From contig NZ_CP020946.1 of NCBI RefSeq assembly GCF_002208115.1, forward strand, positions 1,488,001 through 1,552,000: 64,000 nt of DNA, in the 5' to 3' direction. Below are positions 9,131 through 16,315 of this stretch, piece by piece; position 1 is the first letter of the stretch; each line of letters starts with the position of its first letter. A program made the position numbers and the translations under genes. The notes under the pieces were generated by a model. It did not search any database and was not told the DNA's origin. It was given only the letters and a program-made list of their open reading frames with translations. Source of the DNA: Bdellovibrio bacteriovorus (GTDB lineage Bacteria > Bdellovibrionota > Bdellovibrionia > Bdellovibrionales > Bdellovibrionaceae).

Positions 9131-11295
9131 TTTACGAAGGTCTCATTCTTCTGGTGATAAAGGGTGAATTCACGTTTTTCCGCCCACTCGGACATTTCGG
9201 CGTCGCCTTTGGCTTCGGCACGAACTCTCCAGTAGATTTTCCCCAGTGGAACCTTTTCCTTGATCAGGAAGCGGTTGCCGGCCAAAGATTTTGCAATCAA
9301 TGTGCGAGAAAAGTCCGGTTTGTCGGAAATCTCGATGCGGTAGGAAGTCGCACCTTCCACCTTTTTCCATTCCAGCCAGATGAACGGTTCCATCTCGGTC
9401 TGCAGGAAGATTGAGGCATTGTTAAATGGCTCCATCAGTGGTGGCGCCACCAGCGGGGTGCGGAAGGTGTACATGACTTCCTGAATATTCGAGAAATCAG
9501 TCAGGGGCTTGTTGGCTTCATCCAAAGCCTGCACGCGCACTACATAGGTGCCCGGATCCTGCAGCGTCAGATTTCCGCCTGTGGCAGAGTATTCCAGTTG
9601 CTGAGGGGCCGTGAACTCTTTCGATTTATCCACCTGCACCAGATAGGATTTAGCAAACGGCACTTCGCTCCAACTGATCGGGGTTTCTTTAGGTCCCGGA
9701 GCCTGGCCGACGGCATTGATGGTTTTCAAAGGATTCAAAGTCAGGCCGCCGACGCTGACGTCGATGGTTCCCACTTCACTGAATTCACTGTTAAGGCCAT
9801 TGATGCCTTTGGCTTGAACACGGTAATAGTGTTTGCCCGGACGGAACTGCGACCACGCCACTTGATTTTGGGTGATGTCGTATTTTTCCACTTCAGCAAA
9901 GCTGATGTCCTTGGAGATTTGCAGTTGATAGCCCTTGCTTCTCAGAACTGGTTTCCAGGCAAGTTTCGGAGCTTCAGGGGAGGCGGGGTTACGTTCACCC
10001 GTTGGCGCCTTGAAGTCGACTTGCTTGGTGATCAGCACAGGCCTGTTTGGACGCTCTTCTTTATGAGCTGCCAGATTTAAAGTAAAGGAAACAGGCTCAG
10101 ACCAAGGCGAAACATTGTTGCCGGCCGTTTGCCCCTGGACACGCACCCAGTAAGTCCCGCTTGGAAGGCGAGGGGTCACGGCTGCCAATGAATCCGTCTG
10201 GCCATCTTTGATGATCTGCTGGAATTCCGGGTCTGCCGCGATCTGCCAGGTGAAGTGTTTCAACTGGGCCATGGCCTTCCATTGCACCTCGGTGGTGGTG
10301 GCCAGTTCTTCCTGAGGTTTTACTTTCAGTTCCAGATTGATTTGGGCTGCTTGAACCGGGGTCACGATCTGCGGGCCGGCCAGATGAGTGATGCTCATGC
10401 GCTGGGCCGGGGACACAACACCGACTTCGCCATTGCGGTCATAGGTTTTTAGGCGCCAGAAATAAGGGCCCGGCTGCAGCGGCTCGGTCACCGCGACTCT
10501 TTGTTCGTTGGTCATTTTTGAAAGGGCCACTGAGCTGAAGTCCTCGTTTGGAGAAACTTCAAGTTCATAGCGGGCGATGTCGCCTTTACCTTGCCATTCA
10601 AATGGCAGTGGATCATCCGGGTTCACACGAAGCCAGTTCATGTTGTCCGGAGTTTTCACAAGTAACGTTGGTTTTTCAACCGGCTTGATGTCGCCGTCTT
10701 TTTTAACTGCTACGACTGCGTTCTTAGGCAGTTCTTTGACGGCCTGTTTTTTCTTGTCGATGTATTTCACGTCACCGGAAAGCAGTTTCAAATCAACTGT
10801 GCCACTGTGAGCTTTGTTGAATTTGATTTTGGGCTTTTCCTGCGTGTTTGTAGGAGAGCCTTCCAGTTTGAACTCTTCGGTGCCGGACTTGATCGTCAGG
10901 GAAGAACCTTGCGCCAGTTCCCCGACCAGATTTCCGTAACGCAGATCCAGATTCATCTGACCGTTTTTAAGATTCAGGGTGATCAAAGAATTCGGTTCGA
11001 TGCGGATCTGGGTGCCATCCTGTAATTGGATAGTGGCTTCAGAACGATCCCCGGTGAAGATAGAATCGTTCTGGAAGACATTGTCTTTGCGCGAAGCGGG
11101 TAGCCAACTGAAAGTATCCAGATTTTTGCGGCGCACGTCGTTCTGGGAAATGGCAACGGAACCAATTAGTTCGAGTTCGCCAGTATTTGATTTTGGGAAT
11201 AGCAAAGAGTCGTCGTACAGGAAGTACGAGAAGACCATGAGCACAAGCAGGGCTCCGGTGAAGATCATTTTTTCTGTTCGTCCAAAGCGCGACAT
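9127..11295 (-). CDS. FecR-domain membrane protein with fibronectin-like repeats
   Basis: 722 residues from ATG 11295, preceded by AGGAG; a TTG 15 bp upstream lies before this site. A single membrane helix at about residues 10-26 anchors the protein with the bulk outside the cytoplasm. Residues about 60-155 match a FecR domain (SIFTGDRSEATIQLQDGT, then LNLKNGQMNLDLRYGNLVGE). The rest contains about five fibronectin type III-like units, seen as repeated W-containing strands and phrases such as PGKHYYRVQAKG, SGTYWVRVQG and LGKIYWRVRAEA. FecR domains in this setting probably sense envelope or cell-wall state. The gene is coupled to the CheA-like kinase and divergent from the phosphatase gene at 11408. 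Confidence 0.82.
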   Translation of the reverse strand: MSRFGRTEKMIFTGALLVLMVFSYFLYDDSLLFPKSNTGELELIGSVAISQNDVRRKNLDTFSWLPASRKDNVFQNDSIFTGDRSEATIQLQDGTQIRIEPNSLITLNLKNGQMNLDLRYGNLVGELAQGSSLTIKSGTEEFKLEGSPTNTQEKPKIKFNKAHSGTVDLKLLSGDVKYIDKKKQAVKELPKNAVVAVKKDGDIKPVEKPTLLVKTPDNMNWLRVNPDDPLPFEWQGKGDIARYELEVSPNEDFSSVALSKMTNEQRVAVTEPLQPGPYFWRLKTYDRNGEVGVVSPAQRMSITHLAGPQIVTPVQAAQINLELKVKPQEELATTTEVQWKAMAQLKHFTWQIAADPEFQQIIKDGQTDSLAAVTPRLPSGTYWVRVQGQTAGNNVSPWSEPVSFTLNLAAHKEERPNRPVLITKQVDFKAPTGERNPASPEAPKLAWKPVLRSKGYQLQISKDISFAEVEKYDITQNQVAWSQFRPGKHYYRVQAKGINGLNSEFSEVGTIDVSVGGLTLNPLKTINAVGQAPGPKETPISWSEVPFAKSYLVQVDKSKEFTAPQQLEYSATGGNLTLQDPGTYVVRVQALDEANKPLTDFSNIQEVMYTFRTPLVAPPLMEPFNNASIFLQTEMEPFIWLEWKKVEGATSYRIEISDKPDFSRTLIAKSLAGNRFLIKEKVPLGKIYWRVRAEAKGDAEMSEWAEKREFTLYHQKNETFVK

Positions 11296-11407
11296 AAGAC
11301 TCCTGCTCAAAGCTTATCGGTTGGAAATGACAAGAGATTTACAGACCTTAGGCTAAGTTATGTGAGAATTTGTTTTCGGCCAGTGCTTGAACGGGCATAC
11401 TGGAGTC

Positions 11408-13246
11408 GTGAAAAAACGTGGATTATCAATTAGATACAAGATTCTTTTGTTACTCACTTCGTTGCCACTTATTACACTTACGGTGTATTTGGTTTTGGCG
11501 CTGAAAATTTTTGAGGACGATAAGATCGCTTACGTCTTTGATTCCTCCAGCAGCATGTCCGGAACCATGGCGGCTCAAATTAAGACACAATTGAATGCCG
11601 TGCTTGGAACGACCAAACCAATCTTCCAGGATTATCTGAGCCAGCAGAAATTTTCTTCTGTTGGGGAGTCCATCTTCCAGAACGAATTCAATCTGGAATC
11701 CATTGTGGTCTTCAAACCTTCAGCGACCGGTGCTTATGAAAAGGCCGCCGTGCTTGAGAAAGTTCCCAATCAGACAGACGGGGTGTTGAACAGTCTGCAA
11801 TCCCAGATGTCCGGTTACTTTGCTGAAGTGGAAGCCACCCGCCGTGTGGTGAAAGTGCCTTTCAGCGATGACCGTGTGTTCATCATGGAAAAAGTCAGTG
11901 ACGAAACCAACACCCGCAACACGGTGTTTTTGGTCATCGTGAAGATGAGTGAAGCCTCCGAGATGTTCCGCGCGGCGATGTCGCAAAAAATGTATCTGAT
12001 TTCTTCTGACGGGACCGTGTTGTTTGGACCGGATGGAATGCCGGGGCAAAAGCTGCAATCCACCGTCAGTCCCCAGTTCCTGGAAAGCACCAACAAACAA
12101 ATCGCCCAAGGGGCTGAAACGGATCGCTCCGCAGACGGCAAGGAGCTGCTGGTGTCTTTCTCGCGCGCGGGTTTTGGTGATCTGATTGTTGTGACCACGG
12201 TGGAAAAAGAAAAAGCCCTGGGTGCGGTTCAGATCCTGATTCGAAAATCTTTGATCTTCTTCGGCATTCTGATTTCGGTGACAGTGATCTTAAGTCTGTT
12301 TGCCTCCAGCGGTTTGACTCAAGCCTTAACACAATTGTTCGATGCCACCAAAAAGGTGGCGGAAGGCGACTTCAATATCCGTGTTGATGTGAAGTCCAAT
12401 GATGAAGTCGGAAGCCTGGCTGACAATTTCAATATCATGGCGGCGGAGGTGTCGCGGCTGCTGGATCAAACGGCGGAAAAAGCGCGTATGGAATCCGAGC
12501 TGCAGACCGCGAAAACCGTGCAAGAAACCCTGTTCCCGGAAACGCAGGCCAAGATCGGTCCGTTGTCGATTGCCGGTTACTATGAGCCGGCCAGCGAGTG
12601 CGGTGGCGACTGGTGGCACTACTGTCAGATCGGTAACAAGATCTTCTTGTGGATCGGGGATGCGACGGGGCACGGGGCTCCTGCAGCATTGATCACCAGT
12701 GCAGCGAAATCAGCCTCCACAATCATTGAGCGTTTGAATATCACTCCGGCCAAAGCGTTGGAGTTGTTGAACCGTTCCATCTATGATGTGTCCAAAGGCC
12801 GTATCATGATGACGTTCTTCCTGGCGTCTTTTGATCTGGACACCGGGGAGCTTGCTTACTGCAATGCTTCGCACGAGGCGCCGTTCCTGATGAAGAAAAA
12901 TGAGGGCGGCACACTTAAAAAGAAGGACCTTGTTCCATTAAATGAAGTGAACAATCCCAGACTGGGACAGGCCCGCGATTCGGTCTACGAACAAACAACC
13001 ATTCAGGTTGAGCCGGGAGATCTGGTATTCTTCTATACAGACGGAATTCCTGACATCCAGAACCCTGGTAAAGAGGCGTGGGGCGAGCGTGAGTTTATTA
13101 AAGCTTTGATCGCGGCCAACAAGGATTTCCCGGGCGTTAATGATTCGGTGGAGCGTTTTGCAATGAGCTTCCAAGCCCATCGTCAAGGCGCGCCCTTAAT
13201 CGATGACGTCACGTTTTTTGTAGTGAAAAATGAAGGTCTTAGTTAA
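11408..13246 (+). CDS. Membrane PP2C (SpoIIE-type) serine phosphatase with HAMP domain
   Basis: 612 residues from GTG 11408; a TTG at 11387 is the alternative, and neither has an ideal ribosome-binding site. A membrane helix at about residues 7-30 and another at about 280-305 bracket a periplasmic sensing region. A HAMP domain follows (SGLTQALTQLFDATKKVAEG), then a SpoIIE/PP2C phosphatase domain from about residue 375 to the end. Metal-binding signatures are present: ECGGDWW, WIGDATGHGAPAAL and FFYTDGIPD. Such enzymes dephosphorylate STAS anti-anti-sigma proteins in partner-switching pathways. A STAS-like protein follows 32 bp downstream, but it lacks the usual phosphoserine. Divergent from the FecR-kinase pair. 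Confidence 0.87.
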   Translation: MKKRGLSIRYKILLLLTSLPLITLTVYLVLALKIFEDDKIAYVFDSSSSMSGTMAAQIKTQLNAVLGTTKPIFQDYLSQQKFSSVGESIFQNEFNLESIVVFKPSATGAYEKAAVLEKVPNQTDGVLNSLQSQMSGYFAEVEATRRVVKVPFSDDRVFIMEKVSDETNTRNTVFLVIVKMSEASEMFRAAMSQKMYLISSDGTVLFGPDGMPGQKLQSTVSPQFLESTNKQIAQGAETDRSADGKELLVSFSRAGFGDLIVVTTVEKEKALGAVQILIRKSLIFFGILISVTVILSLFASSGLTQALTQLFDATKKVAEGDFNIRVDVKSNDEVGSLADNFNIMAAEVSRLLDQTAEKARMESELQTAKTVQETLFPETQAKIGPLSIAGYYEPASECGGDWWHYCQIGNKIFLWIGDATGHGAPAALITSAAKSASTIIERLNITPAKALELLNRSIYDVSKGRIMMTFFLASFDLDTGELAYCNASHEAPFLMKKNEGGTLKKKDLVPLNEVNNPRLGQARDSVYEQTTIQVEPGDLVFFYTDGIPDIQNPGKEAWGEREFIKALIAANKDFPGVNDSVERFAMSFQAHRQGAPLIDDVTFFVVKNEGLS

Positions 13247-13278
13247 AGTTAGATTTTGTGAACGAGGAGATTGGAACT

Positions 13279-13749
13279 ATGGGTAAACTCGATGTGAAAA
13301 TGAACAAAGCCGCAGATAAGCTGACTGTCCAAATGGCAGGCACTATTGATGAGGACGTTGATTTTTCTCAGTTCAGCCTTGGCGGCAATCCACAGATTGA
13401 GGTGGAGCTGAGCGGACTGAAGAGCATCAACTCCTGCGGTATCCGTGAATGGATCAAATGGATGGGCACAGCGGGCCCGGCGCAAATCAGCTTCAGCAAC
13501 TGCCCGAAGGTGATCGTGGATCAGATCAACATGGTTGATGGCTTCCTGCCAGCTTCCGGCAAAGTGAACTCATTCTTTGTCCCTTACTACAATGATGATT
13601 CCGGCTCTGAAAAGAACGTCCTGTTCCGTTATGGGACGGAGTTCAGTGAAGGCAGTGTGAATCCTCCTGCATCCGTCAAAGATGATGAGGGTAACGAGAT
13701 GGAAATGGACGTCATCGAATCAAAGTATTTCAAGTTCTTAAAGAAATAG
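13279..13749 (+). CDS. STAS-like protein with Cys at the phosphoserine position
   Basis: 156 residues from ATG 13279, chosen because GAGGAG lies 9 bp upstream; a GTG at 13258 lies before that site. Residues about 1-100 look like a STAS (anti-anti-sigma) fold: a beta-rich start, then VELSGLKSINSCGIREW, which aligns with the family motif D-S-S-G. In classical members the Ser just before Gly is the phosphorylation site; here that residue is Cys53 (N51-S52-C53-G54), so standard partner switching may not operate. An acidic C-terminal tail of about 50 residues is unrecognised. The gene follows a SpoIIE-type phosphatase and ends at a terminator. Confidence 0.7.
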   Translation: MGKLDVKMNKAADKLTVQMAGTIDEDVDFSQFSLGGNPQIEVELSGLKSINSCGIREWIKWMGTAGPAQISFSNCPKVIVDQINMVDGFLPASGKVNSFFVPYYNDDSGSEKNVLFRYGTEFSEGSVNPPASVKDDEGNEMEMDVIESKYFKFLKK

Positions 13750-13776
13750 TCCATCGACAAAGGTCCAGTTCTTAAG

Positions 13777-13807
13777 GCGGGTGCTGTATTACAGCCCCGC
13801 TTTTTGC
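13777..13807 (+). terminator. Rho-independent terminator after the STAS gene
   Basis: The stem gcggg-t-gctgt / acagc-cccgc carries a one-base bulge and a 3-nt loop, and is followed by TTTTT. It separates the phosphatase-STAS pair from the next gene. Confidence 0.8.
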
Positions 13808-13849
13808 TTTTATCCTAAATGGAAGGGCCTTTAGAGCCGACAAGGAAGC

Positions 13850-15778
13850 GTGGAATCAGGCAAATCTAAGATCTTGATATTGGAAGACGACGAGTCCGTC
13901 AGATCGGCCTTAAAAGAAATTTTAAGCCGCGCTGGCCATTCCGTCTTTGTCGCGTCCCGCCCGGACGAGGCCAATAGCATTCTTGCCAGCAATTCCAACA
14001 TCGAATTCCTGTTCTGTGACTGCTTGCTGCCACAGATGACGGGCCTTGATTTCATCAAACAAGCCCGCGCCAATTATCCCTCTGCCAAATTCAAAGTCGT
14101 TCTGATGAGCGGTATTTATACCGACAAGTCCTTCATTCAGGAAGCGACTCAAAGCACCCAGGCCGTGGCTTTCATGAAAAAGCCCTTCGATATGGAGCAG
14201 GTGCTGAAGATCGTTAAAAAAGAAGAAGCTCCACGCCGCGAGGAATCCAGCGCGCGCAAGCTGCTGTATCAGATGTTCGCCAACCCCACAGTGACCAACC
14301 GCCAGAAAAGAAAGGTGATTGAGTCCATTGAAGAGGTGAGCGGCTTTGACTTGCCATTCCTGTATTCACTGCTGGTTGAAACCAAGAGCGGTGGTTATTT
14401 GAATATCTATAATGCCGACGGTTCTGTGTCCGGTATCTCGTTCTGTAACGGGAATATCGTGGGCGTGGATGTGGATGATAAAACCACCTTCCTGGGCGAG
14501 ATGCTGATCCAGAGTGGTTATGCGACTCCGCAAGACGTGCAGGAAGCTCTGCGTGTCAAAAACAACCGCCGCATTGGTGACTATCTGATTCAGAACAATC
14601 AGCTAAGCCCCCATGCCTTTGATCTGATCCTGATGGAGCAAATGAACATCCGTCTGGTGCGCACGATTGTTGATCAGAAGATCCGCGTGAACTTTGCGTC
14701 TGCGGAAGTTGAGATGAGCAATCCAAGTATCGATGCTGACAGTCTGTCTTATTATCTGCATGACTGGATTGCCTCTAAAATCTCTATTAACTGGCTGAAG
14801 TCTTTGTATGTGATGTGGTCCGGTAACATCATCGTGAAAAGTCCGACTTTCCGCGATGACCATCCGGCCTTGAGTATGTCTCTGGTCAAATCCCTGGAAG
14901 GTCTGACCGTGAAGCTGAACAACCAGATCACACTGACGCAGCTTCTGGATATCAAAGGCTACAGCGAAGTGGCGGTCTATAAGGCCATTCACTTCCTTTT
15001 GACCAAAGGTCTGATTGTCTTTGCCCAGCGTGCGGCCTTTGCAAATCCGGCTGAGCAATTAAAAGTCATCAAGAAGATCGCGGCCGAACTGGAAAACAAG
15101 AACTCTTACGAAATCGTTGCTTACATGGAAACGGGGACCGGTGGTGGTTCTGCCGAATCCATGTTGTCAGACTTTATGACGTTGCTGGGAGATGAGCCGA
15201 CCGACACCGCTTCGGAAGTGTACACCCAGTGGCACAAGGTGCAGAAACTGGCTGAAGAGGCCATGAATGCATCCAAAGACACCAATAAAATTGATCAGAT
15301 CCGCCAGGCAACGCAAAGAAATGAAGCTGAAGCCAAGCTTCGCGCCAATTCCTTGATGGAAGAAGTCAAAAAAGCCCTGCAGTACACCCAGTTCGCGAAA
15401 GCACTGGAACTGCTGGCCGAGGTTGCCAAGCTGAATCCGCAAACCCAGCAGCTGCACTTGTACAGCTCTTGGGCGAAGCTGGGTTCTGTTGACGTGGCCA
15501 AAAAGAACTTTGTCCTGAAAGAAGTGGAACTGGAGTTGATGCAGGTTCCGCCGGATGAGCGCTATGACACGCTTTTCCCGTTTGTGATTGGTCTGTTCAA
15601 TAAAACCAAAGGCGATATGGTGGCCGCACGCAAATCCTTCGAGAAGAGCGTGGCACTGGATCCTTCCTTCATTCCTGCACGTCGGGAAATCTCTGTCTTG
15701 GCGGCTGCTAATAAAAAGCAGGACGTCTTTAACGTCGACCTTAAACAGGTTGTTTCGGGCTTCTTTAAGAAAAAATAG
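13850..15778 (+). CDS. Response regulator with PATAN-like and TPR-like regions
   Basis: 642 residues from GTG 13850 (AAGGA just upstream; spacing is short). Residues about 6-125 are a receiver domain with D13, D14, phospho-acceptor D57 (FCDCLLPQMTG) and the late Lys in MKKPFD. Residues about 150-260 match the PATAN/DUF4388 type (GGYLNIYNADGSVSG, GISFCNGNIVGVDV, LGEMLIQSGYATPQDVQEAL), found in regulators of cell polarity and motility. Residues about 350-385 look like a winged helix, and about 480-640 are helical and TPR-like. There is no classical DNA-binding output, so it probably works by protein contact. It lies downstream of the phosphatase-STAS pair but behind a terminator. Confidence 0.8.
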   Translation: MESGKSKILILEDDESVRSALKEILSRAGHSVFVASRPDEANSILASNSNIEFLFCDCLLPQMTGLDFIKQARANYPSAKFKVVLMSGIYTDKSFIQEATQSTQAVAFMKKPFDMEQVLKIVKKEEAPRREESSARKLLYQMFANPTVTNRQKRKVIESIEEVSGFDLPFLYSLLVETKSGGYLNIYNADGSVSGISFCNGNIVGVDVDDKTTFLGEMLIQSGYATPQDVQEALRVKNNRRIGDYLIQNNQLSPHAFDLILMEQMNIRLVRTIVDQKIRVNFASAEVEMSNPSIDADSLSYYLHDWIASKISINWLKSLYVMWSGNIIVKSPTFRDDHPALSMSLVKSLEGLTVKLNNQITLTQLLDIKGYSEVAVYKAIHFLLTKGLIVFAQRAAFANPAEQLKVIKKIAAELENKNSYEIVAYMETGTGGGSAESMLSDFMTLLGDEPTDTASEVYTQWHKVQKLAEEAMNASKDTNKIDQIRQATQRNEAEAKLRANSLMEEVKKALQYTQFAKALELLAEVAKLNPQTQQLHLYSSWAKLGSVDVAKKNFVLKEVELELMQVPPDERYDTLFPFVIGLFNKTKGDMVAARKSFEKSVALDPSFIPARREISVLAAANKKQDVFNVDLKQVVSGFFKKK

Positions 15779-15788
15779 TATTGGTCTT

Positions 15789-15957
15789 TGCACGGGGATC
15801 GCCGGTGGGTAAGGGCTTGGTAAGCCCTGCCGCTACAGCGGGCACGCGTCCGTGCTCAATCGCCGCCGGGGCTTTGCCCCGGTTCGCGCATCCATGCGCC
15901 GGCGAAGGCCCGCCTTCGGGCAGAGCTTACCAAGCCCTTACCCACCGACGATTGTGC
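15789..15957. repeat. Long inverted-repeat intergenic element, copy 1
   Basis: Perfect 22-bp complementary arms lie at 15804-15825 and 15925-15946. Weaker complementarity extends outwards to about 15789 and 15957. The GC-rich 99-bp centre contains further hairpins, for example around ccgggg...ccccgg near 15868-15884 and a gcccg...cgggc stem near 15908-15921. It starts 10 bp after a stop codon and encodes no plausible protein. It could be a REP/MITE-like element or a processed terminator. A second element with the same architecture is at 61970-62094. Confidence 0.75.
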
Positions 15958-16315
15958 TTGCCACAAATATTTCCTCTTAAAGAATCCCGAAACAACTGAG
16001 GTCTCTGTATGTGGGTGCCTTCATTGTTGGTCAATAAGGTGTGATTTGGTTTTGTGACATGTATGAAATGGGGCCCAGTGATGCTTTTGGAAGGATTTGT
16101 GGTGGCGGGTTTCGTCATTGAAAGATGTATTGGGATTAAAGCTTTTCTCTGAGGGGAATGATCAAAGATTTTACAGAAAAAGGAACATTCAAAAAATGTT
16201 CTTTAAAGTGTCTAAAGCGTTGATAAGACGCTAAATCAATATGACTCGAATGTTGTAAAAGTATGGAGATTTTAGTTGCGGCTTGTAAACATGAACGTAA
16301 GCAAGGAGTCGCACG
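15958..16315. other. Gene-free upstream region of the PKD-Hint gene
   Basis: No gene is supported here. A small hairpin, gaacat...atgttc, lies near 16183-16203. AAGGAG at 16303-16308 is the ribosome-binding site for the ATG at 16316. I could not identify a convincing promoter by eye. Confidence 0.5.

Noticed and set aside
16205..16230. Possible sigma-28-type promoter (taaagtgt...gttgataa)
   Set aside because: The spacing between the TAAA and GATAA parts is about four bases too short for the known consensus.
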